The translations under genes and the position numbers were made by a program. Below, in pieces: positions 7,411 through 16,206 of a stretch of 64,000 nucleotides of DNA. The notes under the pieces were generated by a model. It did not search any database. It saw only the letters and a program-made list of their open reading frames with translations, and was not told the DNA's origin. Position 1 is the first letter of the stretch. Each line of letters starts with the position of its first letter. Source of the stretch: an uncultured Lachnospiraceae bacterium. GTDB lineage: Bacteria > Bacillota > Clostridia > Lachnospirales > Lachnospiraceae. The stretch spans positions 23,542-87,541 of the forward strand of contig URQQ01000011.1 of the NCBI GenBank assembly GCA_900549995.1, read 5' to 3'.

Positions 7411-9558
7411 ATGAAGAAAAGTAAAGGAATCATAAGCCTGATTGTAACTGTACTGCTGATTGCGCTGCTTGGGTTTACAACCATTGTCGGGTTCGGCAAA
7501 GGGAATACTGGTTCAGCAAAGAATATTAAGCTTGGCCTTGACCTGGCAGGCGGTGTCAGCATTACGTATCAGACGAAGGACAAGAACCCAAAAGCGGAAG
7601 AGATGAGTGATACGATCTACAAGCTTCAGAAGCGTGTGGAACAGTATAGTACAGAGGCTTCTGTTTATCAGGAAGGCAATAACCGTATCAACATTGAGAT
7701 TCCGGGAGTTTCTGATGCCAACGAAATTCTGGATGAACTTGGACAGCCAGGTTCCCTTGTATTCACTGATTCAGAAGGCAATGAAGTACTGACAGGTACG
7801 GATGTTGCGACTGCTTCGGCAAAGACAACACAGGATGATATGAAGAACAAGGAATACATTGTAGAATTGTCTCTGACAAAAGAGGGTACACAGAAATTCA
7901 AAGAGGCGACTGCTGCCAATGTAGGTAAGATTATTAACATTGTCTATGACGGTGAGACGATCAGCAGCCCGCGTGTCAAAACAGAAATTGACGGCGGAGA
8001 GGCATATATCGATGGTATGGCTTCCTATGAAGAAGCAGAGAATCTTGCCTCAACAATCCGTATCGGAGGTCTGAAACTTGAACTGGAAGAACTCCGTTCC
8101 AATGTCGTAGGTGCACAGCTTGGAGAAGAAGCTATCTCGACAAGCCTTATGGCAGGAGCCATCGGTCTTGCGATTGTATTTATTTTTATGTGCATCGTAT
8201 ATCTGATCCCTGGTCTGGCTTCGAGCATTGCGCTTCTGATCTATACGGGGATTGTACTTGTACTTTTGAATGCATTTAATATTACATTGACGCTGCCGGG
8301 TATCGCAGGTATCGTGCTTTCGATTGGTATGGCGGTAGATGCCAATGTTATTATATTTGCCCGTGTAAAAGAAGAGATTTCTGCCGGCAAGAGCGTGAGA
8401 TCCGCTCTGAAACTTGGATTTAAGAAAGCGCTCTCTGCGATTGTCGATGGTAATATCACAACACTGATCGCAGCCATTGTACTTGGATTAAAGGGAAGCG
8501 GAAGTGTCAAAGGTTTTGCACAGACACTTGCCCTGGGTATTGTAGTATCCATGTTCACTGCGCTTGTAATTACACGTATGATTATTTTTGCGTTCTATGC
8601 AGTCGGACTGAAAGATGCAAAATTTTATGGAACGAAGAAAGAACGTGCACCGATCAACTTCCTTTCAAAGAAGAATCTTTTCTTTGTCATTTCAATCCTT
8701 GTGATTGTGGCAGGAATCGCGGTGATGGGTGTCAACGGCGCAAGGAAAAATGGAATCCTGAACTACAGTCTGGAATTTAAGGGTGGTACATCAACAACGG
8801 TGGAATTCACAGAAGACTATTCCATCAAAGAAATCGATTCAGAGATTGTTCCGGTCTTTGAGGATATCACCGGGGATGCCAATGTGCAGCCGACGAAGGT
8901 GAAAGACAGCAACAGTGTAATCTTCAAGACACAGACCCTGAACCTTGATACACGTGAAGAACTGAATAAAGCCCTTGTGGACAAGTTCGGAGTAGATGAA
9001 AATAAAATTACATCAGAAAATATCAGTTCCACCATCAGCTCTGAGATGAGAAGTGATGCAATTGTTGCGGTGATCATTGCGACAATCTGTATGCTTGTAT
9101 ATATATGGTTCCGGTTTAAAGATATCCGCTTCGCAGCCAGTGCGGTTGCAGCACTTGTACATGACGTACTTGTCGTGCTGGCATTCTACGGTGTGGCAAG
9201 AATATCTGTCGGCAACACATTTATTGCATGTATGCTGACAATCGTAGGTTACTCGATCAATGCGACGATTGTAATTTTCGACAGAATCCGTGAGAACTTA
9301 AAGAGCCAGAGGAGACAGGAAAGTCTGGAAGATGTTGTCAACAACAGTATCACACAGACACTGACCAGAAGTATCTATACCTCATTGACAACGTTTGTTA
9401 TGGTTGCGGTACTGTTCATTCTGGGAGTCAGCTCCATCCGGGAATTCGCACTTCCGCTTATGGCAGGTATCGTATGCGGTGCTTATTCATCGGTATGTAT
9501 CACCGGAGCATTGTGGTATGTGATGAAGACAAAACTTGGTGCAGGCAAGACGAAATAG
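7411..9558 (+). CDS. secDF: Fused protein translocase subunit SecDF
   Basis: A 715 aa proton-driven accessory of the Sec channel. The SecD half (about residues 1-410) has an N-terminal membrane anchor, the motif LGLDLAGGVSITYQ, the P1 extracytoplasmic domain and a membrane bundle (GIVLSIGMAVDANVIIFARV). The SecF half (about 420-715) repeats the design (FKGGTSTTVEF; CMLTIVGYSINATIVIFDRI). SecD and SecF are one chain, as in Bacillus. AAGGAAGTAGG precedes the ATG. Translationally close to scfB. Confidence 0.95.
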   Translation: MKKSKGIISLIVTVLLIALLGFTTIVGFGKGNTGSAKNIKLGLDLAGGVSITYQTKDKNPKAEEMSDTIYKLQKRVEQYSTEASVYQEGNNRINIEIPGVSDANEILDELGQPGSLVFTDSEGNEVLTGTDVATASAKTTQDDMKNKEYIVELSLTKEGTQKFKEATAANVGKIINIVYDGETISSPRVKTEIDGGEAYIDGMASYEEAENLASTIRIGGLKLELEELRSNVVGAQLGEEAISTSLMAGAIGLAIVFIFMCIVYLIPGLASSIALLIYTGIVLVLLNAFNITLTLPGIAGIVLSIGMAVDANVIIFARVKEEISAGKSVRSALKLGFKKALSAIVDGNITTLIAAIVLGLKGSGSVKGFAQTLALGIVVSMFTALVITRMIIFAFYAVGLKDAKFYGTKKERAPINFLSKKNLFFVISILVIVAGIAVMGVNGARKNGILNYSLEFKGGTSTTVEFTEDYSIKEIDSEIVPVFEDITGDANVQPTKVKDSNSVIFKTQTLNLDTREELNKALVDKFGVDENKITSENISSTISSEMRSDAIVAVIIATICMLVYIWFRFKDIRFAASAVAALVHDVLVVLAFYGVARISVGNTFIACMLTIVGYSINATIVIFDRIRENLKSQRRQESLEDVVNNSITQTLTRSIYTSLTTFVMVAVLFILGVSSIREFALPLMAGIVCGAYSSVCITGALWYVMKTKLGAGKTK

Positions 9559-9563
9559 CAGAC

Positions 9564-9606
9564 AAAATGGTGCTGAGAGGTATGAAACCTTTCAACACCA
9601 TTTTTT
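9564..9606 (+). terminator. Rho-independent terminator of the scf-secDF operon
   Basis: AAAATGGTG (9564-9572) pairs with CACCATTTT (9596-9604), with an inner GAGAGG/CCTTTC stem, followed by a run of T. Confidence 0.85.
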
Positions 9607-9616
9607 CGATGAAAGT

Positions 9617-9677
9617 CCCGCCAAGTGGACAGGAGATGTACAGGTTTGCCTGTACATCTGCCTGTATATTTGGCGGG
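9617..9677 (+). repeat. Strong compound hairpin upstream of recJ
   Basis: Outer arm CCCGCCAA (9617-9624) with TTGGCGGG (9670-9677). Inner stem ACAGG plus AGATGTACAGG (9629-9644) pairs with CCTGTACATCT, a bulged G and CCTGT (9649-9665), around a TTTG loop. About 24 base pairs in 61 bases, with no T-tail. It may be a cis-acting RNA or a dispersed palindromic repeat. Confidence 0.65.
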
Positions 9678-9728
9678 CTGGACGGAATGAGCAGGCAGGA
9701 CGTCAGTCCGGATTGCGAATTCCGGCGG

Positions 9729-9760
9729 CGAATACGGGAGCACCAAAGGTGCGGAGTATT
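9729..9760 (+). repeat. Second hairpin upstream of recJ
   Basis: GAATAC (9729-9734) pairs with GTATTC (9755-9760), enclosing GCACC-AAA-GGTGC (9739-9751). Lies 57 bases before the recJ start. Confidence 0.55.
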
Positions 9761-9817
9761 CGGCTTTCATCCAGCAGGCAGCCGGACAATGTATTTTTAC
9801 TAAGGAGAATTGATACG

Positions 9818-11581
9818 ATGGAGAAATGGTTTGTGCTCCGAAAAGGGGCTGATTTTCAAAGAATAGGAGAAAAGTTCCACATCAATCCAAGGACGGCGTG
9901 CCTGATCCGCAACAGGGACGTAGTTGGTGACGATCAGATTGAAAGATATCTGTATGGTACGATCTCTGACCTGTATGACGGGATGCTGATGAAGGATATG
10001 GACAAGGCGGTTGAGATTCTGAAGGAGAAGATCCAGAATCAGGAAAAAATAAGGGTGATCGGGGATTATGATATTGACGGAGTGAACTCTACTTATATAC
10101 TGCTTGAGGGAATCCGCGGGCTTGGAGGAGATGTGGATATCGACATCCCGGACCGTATGAAGGACGGCTACGGACTGAACAAGAATCTGGTGGAACGTGC
10201 GCTGGATGAAGGCGTGGATACGATTGTGACATGTGACAATGGAATTGCGGCGACAGAAGAGATCCGGTACGGGAAAGATATGGGAATGACAGTGATTGTA
10301 ACCGATCACCACGAAGTTCCCTATGAGGAAGACGAAGATGGAAAGAAAACATATCTTCTGCCACCGGCAGACGCGGTGGTAGATCCCAAACGGGAGGACT
10401 GCGAATATCCGTTCAAAGGATTATGCGGTGCCGGAGTTGCCTATAAATTGATTGAGGCACTTTACAATGCCTGCGGGCAGGATGTGGAGGATGTCGATTA
10501 TCTGATGGAAAATGTGGCAATTGCCACAGTCGGGGACGTGATGGATCTGGTAGATGAGAACCGCATTTTTGTCAGGCAGGGGCTTGAGATGATCAAATGT
10601 ACAAAGAATCTTGGGCTTCGGGCGCTGATACAGTGCACACAGGTTCCGCTGGAAAGGCTTTCGCCGTACCATATCGGATATGTACTTGGGCCATGCATGA
10701 ATGCAAGCGGAAGGCTGGATACCGCCAAACGTTCTCTCGAACTGCTCTGTGCCCAGACGAAAAAGGAAGCCGATGTTCTGGCCGGGGATTTAAAAGCGCT
10801 CAATGACAGCAGAAAAGAGCTGACAGAACAGGCGGTCAACCAGGCCGTAGACCAGGTAGAGACGACGGAGATCAAAGAAGATAAAATTCTGGTGATCTAT
10901 CTGCCGGACTGCCATGAAAGTCTGGCAGGGATTGTGGCAGGGAGGATCAGAGAACGTTACCATAAGCCGGCCATTGTACTGACGAAGGCTGAGAAAGGCG
11001 CCAAAGGTTCCGGACGTTCGATTGAAACGTATCATATGTATGAGGGACTGAACCGGTGTAAAGATCTGCTTACAAAGTTTGGCGGACACAGGCTCGCGGC
11101 GGGAATGTCGCTTGAGGAAGAGAAGATCGAAGAATTCCGGCAAAGGCTGAATGAATTATCAGGACTTACAGAGGAAGATATGATTGAAAAAGTATCGATC
11201 GATATGCAGATGCCGCTTTCGGTTGTAGGGGAAGAATTTATTCAGGAGATTTCGCTTCTGGAACCGTTTGGAAAAGGGAATCCGAAACCGTTGTTTGCCG
11301 AAAAGGAGATTGAGATATTAAGCGGCAGGATTCTTGGCAAGAATCATAATGTAATGAAACTCCGGGTAAAAAGTAAAGAAGGCATTGAGATAGACGCCAT
11401 GTATTTCGGAGATATTGAGAAATTCCGGGAGGACATGGGGGCGAAATATGGAGAGCGGGCTGTGGAAGAGATGCTGTCCGGAAGAAGGACTGGGATGAAG
11501 ATTTCTGCGGCGTATTATCCGGAAATCAATGAGTATATGGGAAAGAAGACGGTACAGATTACAATTTCCAAGTATATGTAG
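9818..11581 (+). CDS. recJ: Single-stranded-DNA-specific exonuclease RecJ
   Basis: A 587 aa DHH-family 5'-3' nuclease for recombination and repair. The metal-binding motifs are present: GDYDIDG (Asp83, 85, 87) and TDHHEVP (Asp163-His165). The DHHA1 motif GGHRLAAGM lies in the middle, and an OB-like C-terminal domain follows. TAAGGAG (9801-9807) sets the ATG at 9818. The open frame runs further upstream, but that part is the hairpin-rich gap and lacks RecJ similarity. Confidence 0.93.
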   Translation: MEKWFVLRKGADFQRIGEKFHINPRTACLIRNRDVVGDDQIERYLYGTISDLYDGMLMKDMDKAVEILKEKIQNQEKIRVIGDYDIDGVNSTYILLEGIRGLGGDVDIDIPDRMKDGYGLNKNLVERALDEGVDTIVTCDNGIAATEEIRYGKDMGMTVIVTDHHEVPYEEDEDGKKTYLLPPADAVVDPKREDCEYPFKGLCGAGVAYKLIEALYNACGQDVEDVDYLMENVAIATVGDVMDLVDENRIFVRQGLEMIKCTKNLGLRALIQCTQVPLERLSPYHIGYVLGPCMNASGRLDTAKRSLELLCAQTKKEADVLAGDLKALNDSRKELTEQAVNQAVDQVETTEIKEDKILVIYLPDCHESLAGIVAGRIRERYHKPAIVLTKAEKGAKGSGRSIETYHMYEGLNRCKDLLTKFGGHRLAAGMSLEEEKIEEFRQRLNELSGLTEEDMIEKVSIDMQMPLSVVGEEFIQEISLLEPFGKGNPKPLFAEKEIEILSGRILGKNHNVMKLRVKSKEGIEIDAMYFGDIEKFREDMGAKYGERAVEEMLSGRRTGMKISAAYYPEINEYMGKKTVQITISKYM

Positions 11582-11583
11582 AA

Positions 11584-11612
11584 TTGAAATAGCTGTCTTT
11601 TTGTGGTATAGT
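11584..11612 (+). promoter_or_regulatory. Candidate promoter for rel
   Basis: TTGAAA (11584-11589), 17-base spacer, TATAGT (11607-11612), giving a leader of about 115 bases before rel. Confidence 0.65.
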
Positions 11613-11734
11613 AAAATTTAATCAACATGAATGAATAGGAAGGGTATGACAGGCAGAAGGCCATCGCATACCCTGGGAAATAGTGAGAATTAAGGCGGAA
11701 GTTATGCAGCCGCCTGGGAGAAGGAGGGGATGAT

Positions 11735-14044
11735 ATGGCAGATGGACCCAAAATGATAGAGGAACCGTACAGGAATCTGGAAATTGTGGATGGCCACGCG
11801 GTGAAGGCACCTGAAGATTATCAGGATCCTGATAAATTATATGATGTGCTGATTGGAAGGATACGGAAGTATCATCCGTCTACAGATATATCCATGATTG
11901 CCAAGGCTTACAATATTGCCAGGCTTGCGCATGGAGATCAGGCCAGAAAATCAGGAGAACCATATATTATCCATCCGCTCTGGGTTGGGATTATACTTGC
12001 GGACCTGGAGATGGACAAGGAGACAATCGCGGCAGGGATACTGCACGATGTCGTAGAAGATACTGCGATGTCAAGCGATGAGATTGCAAAAGAATTCAGC
12101 AGTGAAGTGGCGCTTTTGGTAGACGGTGTCACAAAACTGGGACAGTTATCCTACTCTTCAGACAAACTGGAAGTACAGGCGGAGAATCTTCGTAAGATGT
12201 TTCTTGCGATGGCAAAGGATATCCGTGTCATTATTATAAAGCTTGCTGACCGGCTTCATAATATGCGGACGCTTCAGTTCATGCGTCCGGAGAAGCAGAA
12301 GGAGAAAGCCAAGGAGACGATGGATATCTATGCACCGATTGCCCAGAGGCTTGGTATCTCGAAAATCAAGACAGAACTTGACGATCTGGCGCTGCGTTAT
12401 TCACAGCCGGAAGTATATTTTGATCTGGTGAACCAGCTGAATACCAGAAAGACGGAACGGGAAGAGTTCGTTCAGCAGATTGTAGAAGAAGTCAGCAGCC
12501 ATATGCAGAACGCGGGCATCAAAGTGGATGTCAAAGGCCGGGTGAAACATTTATTCAGTATTTATAAGAAAATGGTGAATCAAAATAAAACACTTGACCA
12601 GATTTATGATCTGTTTGCGGTCCGCATCATTGTGGATTCTGTCAAAGACTGTTATGCGGCGCTTGGCGTGATCCATGAAATGTATACGCCGGTTCCGGGG
12701 CGTTTCAAAGATTATATCGCGATGCCGAAGTCCAATATGTATCAGTCACTGCACACGACTTTGATGAGTTCTGTAGGACAGCCGTTTGAGATCCAGATCC
12801 GCACGGAGGAGATGCATAAAACGGCGGAATATGGTATCGCGGCACACTGGAAGTATAAAGAATCCGGTGACGGCAAGAAGAGCGTGGAGGCTCAGGAAGA
12901 GGAGAAATTAAGCTGGCTCCGCCAGATCCTTGAGTGGCAGCGGGATATGTCGGATAACCGGGAATTTTTAAGCCTGCTGAAAGGTGATCTTGACCTGTTT
13001 GCAGAAGATGTCTATTGCTTTACGCCGAACGGTGATGTGAAGAATCTTCCGGCAGGATCGACACCGGTCGATTTCGCCTATGCGATTCACAGTGCAGTCG
13101 GCAATAAAATGGTCGGCGCAAGAGTCAATGGAAAACTTGTAAACATTGAATATAAAATTCAAAACGGTGACAGAATTGAAATTCTGACTTCCCAGAATTC
13201 CAAAGGGCCGAGCCGTGACTGGCTCAGTATTGTAAAAAGCACCCAGGCAAAGAACAAAATCAACCAGTGGTTTAAGAAGGAATTCAAGGAGGAGAATATT
13301 GTCCGCGGGAAAGAGCTGATTGCCTCTTACTGTAAGGCGAAATCTCTGAATATGAGTGACCTTGTGAAACCAAAATACATGCAGATCGTTCAGCGGAAGT
13401 ATGGGTTCCGTGACTGGGATGCAGTTCTTGCATCTATCGGGCATGGTGGCCTCAAGGAAGGTCAGGTAGTCAACCGCCTTGCGGAAGAGTATGGCAAAGA
13501 CCATAAGAAAGAGATCACTGACGAGACGATCCTTGAGAAAGTATCAGAGGCAGCGAAGAATAAAGTTCATATCAGCAAGTCCAAGAGCGGAATCGTAGTC
13601 AAGGGGATCGATGACATGGCGGTACGGTTCTCAAGATGCTGTAACCCGGTGCCGGGTGATGAGATTGTCGGCTTTGTTACAAGAGGCCGCGGAATGTCAA
13701 TCCACCGCACAGACTGTGTTAATATTCTCCATCTTTCGGAGGCGGAGCGTGTAAGGCTCATTGATGCCGAGTGGGAGCAGTCGGATGTGGAAGAAAGTGC
13801 AGGACAATATCTTGCGGAGATCAAGATGTATGCGGGAGACCGCCAGGGGCTGCTGATGGAGATTTCCAAGACATTTACGGAAGCAAAGATTGATGTGAAA
13901 TCGATGAATGTCCGTACGAGCAAGCAGGGAACTGCAACGATTGACATGGGATTTATTGTCCGTGGCAGAGCGGAGCTTGCAAGGGTCATCGAAAAACTCA
14001 GACAGCTGGAGAGCGTCATCGATATCGAACGTACTGTGGGGTAA
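11735..14044 (+). CDS. rel: Bifunctional (p)ppGpp synthetase/hydrolase
   Basis: A 769 aa stringent-response enzyme that makes and degrades (p)ppGpp. In order: HD hydrolase domain (GILHDVVEDT near residue 103), synthetase domain (GRFKDYIAMPKSNMYQSLHT), TGS domain (FTPNGDVKNLPAGSTPVDFAY), a middle zinc-finger-like region (RFSRCCNPVPGDEIVG) and a C-terminal ACT domain. All hydrolase and synthetase landmarks are present, so it is bifunctional. GAAGGAGGGG precedes the ATG. The downstream metallo-hydrolase starts 4 bases after the stop. Confidence 0.95.
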   Translation: MADGPKMIEEPYRNLEIVDGHAVKAPEDYQDPDKLYDVLIGRIRKYHPSTDISMIAKAYNIARLAHGDQARKSGEPYIIHPLWVGIILADLEMDKETIAAGILHDVVEDTAMSSDEIAKEFSSEVALLVDGVTKLGQLSYSSDKLEVQAENLRKMFLAMAKDIRVIIIKLADRLHNMRTLQFMRPEKQKEKAKETMDIYAPIAQRLGISKIKTELDDLALRYSQPEVYFDLVNQLNTRKTEREEFVQQIVEEVSSHMQNAGIKVDVKGRVKHLFSIYKKMVNQNKTLDQIYDLFAVRIIVDSVKDCYAALGVIHEMYTPVPGRFKDYIAMPKSNMYQSLHTTLMSSVGQPFEIQIRTEEMHKTAEYGIAAHWKYKESGDGKKSVEAQEEEKLSWLRQILEWQRDMSDNREFLSLLKGDLDLFAEDVYCFTPNGDVKNLPAGSTPVDFAYAIHSAVGNKMVGARVNGKLVNIEYKIQNGDRIEILTSQNSKGPSRDWLSIVKSTQAKNKINQWFKKEFKEENIVRGKELIASYCKAKSLNMSDLVKPKYMQIVQRKYGFRDWDAVLASIGHGGLKEGQVVNRLAEEYGKDHKKEITDETILEKVSEAAKNKVHISKSKSGIVVKGIDDMAVRFSRCCNPVPGDEIVGFVTRGRGMSIHRTDCVNILHLSEAERVRLIDAEWEQSDVEESAGQYLAEIKMYAGDRQGLLMEISKTFTEAKIDVKSMNVRTSKQGTATIDMGFIVRGRAELARVIEKLRQLESVIDIERTVG

Positions 14045-14048
14045 GAAA

Positions 14049-14666
14049 ATGAAAATAGAGAGATTTTTAATTGGGATTATATCAACCAATTGTTATATTG
14101 TACAGAACGAGGAAACAAAAGAGGCAGTTGTCATTGATCCGGCGGCAGCACCGGCTTATGTACTGTCACATGTAAAGAGCATGGGGCTTGAGGTCAAGGC
14201 GATTCTGCTGACACACGGACATTTTGATCATATCCTGGGATTGGATGGATGGCTTAAGGAATGGAGTGTTCCGGTCTATGCTCATATGCATGAGAAAGAA
14301 CTTCTGGAAGATCCAAAACTGAATATGTCGGTGGTCTATGGAGCCGGCTACGGATTTCCAAATGCGTCGTATACCAGAGACGGACAGAAGATTCAGGCGG
14401 CGGGGATGGAATTTGAAGTGATCCATACGCCGGGACATACCGCGGGCGGATGCTGTTACTATATGGAAAAAGAAGGAGTGCTCTTCAGCGGTGATACGCT
14501 GTTCTGCCACTCCATGGGAAGAACGGATTTTCCGACAGGAAGTGAGGCCACACTGATCCGGTCAATCAAAGAAAAGTTATTGGTTCTGCCGGAGGAGACA
14601 AAGGTGTATCCGGGGCATGAAGCGGAGACTTTCATCGGCGAGGAAAAACGTGTGTGGGGTATTTAA
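14049..14666 (+). CDS. MBL-fold metallo-hydrolase (glyoxalase II-like)
   Basis: A 205 aa zinc hydrolase. The H-x-H-x-D-H motif is at His56, His58, Asp60 and His61 (THGHFDH). Further metal ligands are visible in HTPGHTAGG, FSGDTLF and VYPGHE. It resembles the glyoxalase-II-like proteins (YcbL/YqgX type) that lie beside rel in many Clostridia. The substrate is uncertain. The ATG at 14049 is preferred over longer in-frame starts that overlap rel. Confidence 0.85.
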   Translation: MKIERFLIGIISTNCYIVQNEETKEAVVIDPAAAPAYVLSHVKSMGLEVKAILLTHGHFDHILGLDGWLKEWSVPVYAHMHEKELLEDPKLNMSVVYGAGYGFPNASYTRDGQKIQAAGMEFEVIHTPGHTAGGCCYYMEKEGVLFSGDTLFCHSMGRTDFPTGSEATLIRSIKEKLLVLPEETKVYPGHEAETFIGEEKRVWGI

Positions 14667-14673
14667 ATGTGAT

Positions 14674-14708
14674 CAGGGACGGAGATTTTTCAGTACTCTC
14701 CGTCCCTG
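14674..14708 (+). terminator. Strong hairpin between the metallo-hydrolase gene and hemZ
   Basis: CAGGGACGGAGA (14674-14685) pairs perfectly with TCTCCGTCCCTG (14697-14708). No T-run follows, so it may be an attenuator or processing site. Confidence 0.6.
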
Positions 14709-14730
14709 TCTGTGATAAAAGAGGTAATGA

Positions 14731-16206
14731 ATGATAGAATTAAAGTTTAACGATCAGAATTATACGTATGATATTTATCATATCGTGAAAGCATTTTTCC
14801 CGGATGCGAAGATTACACAGAAAATGGATACAGAGCAGGACGCCTATGTGGATATTTCAGTCACAGAACTGGGGATAACTTATAAAGTATGTCCCGAAGA
14901 TGTGGATAAAGAGAAGCGGGATGATAAAAAAGAGCGAAAGCACGAGATGAATATCCTGGTGTACCGGTGGCTTGCAAAGACGACGGGGAAAGAGATCAGC
15001 TGGGGAATTTTAACTGGTATACGTCCGACGAAGATTGCGATGACAATGCTGGAAGAAGGAAAATCCAGAGATGAGATTATCGGGCATTATCGAGAACATG
15101 ATATGGTAAGTGAGGAGAAGGCCAGTCTTGGATATGAGATTGCGAAGCGGGAGAAAGCACTTCTGGAACAGCTGGATTATGATAACGGCTACAGCCTGTA
15201 TGTGGGAATACCATTTTGCCCGACAACATGCAGTTACTGTTCCTTTACTTCTTATCCGATTGCGGCCTGGAAGGACAGGGTGGATGAATATCTGGATGCG
15301 CTTGAGAAAGAGCTTACCTTTATCGGAGAGATTTCCAAAGATAAGAAGTTAAATACGGTGTATATGGGCGGCGGGACGCCGACGACACTTTCACCGGAAC
15401 AGCTTGACAGGCTTCTTACCCATCTGGAACGTACATTTTCCTATGACGATCTGAAAGAAATTACGGTAGAAGCTGGAAGGCCGGACAGCATTACGAGAGA
15501 GAAACTGAAAGTTCTGAGAGAACACCGTATTAACCGTATTTCGATTAATCCGCAGACGATGCAGCAGAAGACGCTCGATGTGATCGGGCGGAAACATACG
15601 GTGGAAGACATTGTCCGGGTATTTCAGATGGCAAGAGAAGAAGGATTTGACAATATCAACATGGATCTGATTGCCGGACTTCCGGGGGAAGAGGAAAGTG
15701 ATATGAGAGACACCCTGGATCAGATTATGGAGCTTGCGCCGGACAGTATCACGGTACATTCTCTTGCGCTTAAGAGAGCATCGAAGCTTGGGCAGGAGAA
15801 GAAACTTCAGATTCGTGAGGGGCAGGAAGATGACAAAGACAGCACACAGCAGATGGCGGACCGGCTTTCGGGGATGATAAGGATCGCAGAAAACTATGCC
15901 CGCAGGATGCAGCTGGAACCATATTATATGTACCGTCAGAAGAATATTGCCGGCAATTTTGAAAATGTTGGATATGCAAAGGTTGACAAAGCCGGAATAT
16001 ACAATATACTTATTATGGAGGAAAAGCAGACTATTATTGCAGCTGGTGCAGGTGCCAGCACGAAGGCTGTATTCCCCGGCCGGCCAGGTTACGGCGGCAA
16101 GAATCAGAAGAGAATTGAACGCGCCGAGAATGTAAAAGATGTCAGTCAGTATATCGCGCGTATTGATGAAATGATAGAACGTAAAGGAGAATTATTATGG
16201 CGTTAA
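14731..16206 (+). CDS. hemZ: Coproporphyrinogen III dehydrogenase-like radical-SAM protein HemZ
   Basis: A 491 aa HemN/HemZ-type radical-SAM enzyme. The cluster motif C-x3-C-x2-C is at Cys163, 167 and 170 (CPTTCSYC). A glycine motif follows (VYMGGGTPTTL), and an N-terminal domain of about 150 residues is typical of HemZ. HemZ is annotated as an anaerobic coproporphyrinogen oxidase, but no other haem genes are in the window, so the in vivo role here is uncertain. AAGAGG precedes the ATG. It overlaps hisS by 10 bases. Confidence 0.88.
   Translation: MIELKFNDQNYTYDIYHIVKAFFPDAKITQKMDTEQDAYVDISVTELGITYKVCPEDVDKEKRDDKKERKHEMNILVYRWLAKTTGKEISWGILTGIRPTKIAMTMLEEGKSRDEIIGHYREHDMVSEEKASLGYEIAKREKALLEQLDYDNGYSLYVGIPFCPTTCSYCSFTSYPIAAWKDRVDEYLDALEKELTFIGEISKDKKLNTVYMGGGTPTTLSPEQLDRLLTHLERTFSYDDLKEITVEAGRPDSITREKLKVLREHRINRISINPQTMQQKTLDVIGRKHTVEDIVRVFQMAREEGFDNINMDLIAGLPGEEESDMRDTLDQIMELAPDSITVHSLALKRASKLGQEKKLQIREGQEDDKDSTQQMADRLSGMIRIAENYARRMQLEPYYMYRQKNIAGNFENVGYAKVDKAGIYNILIMEEKQTIIAAGAGASTKAVFPGRPGYGGKNQKRIERAENVKDVSQYIARIDEMIERKGELLWR

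Noticed and set aside
9536..9817. N-terminal extension of recJ by 94 codons
   Set aside because: It overlaps the end of secDF, runs through the terminator and hairpins, and lacks RecJ similarity; TAAGGAG marks the ATG at 9818.
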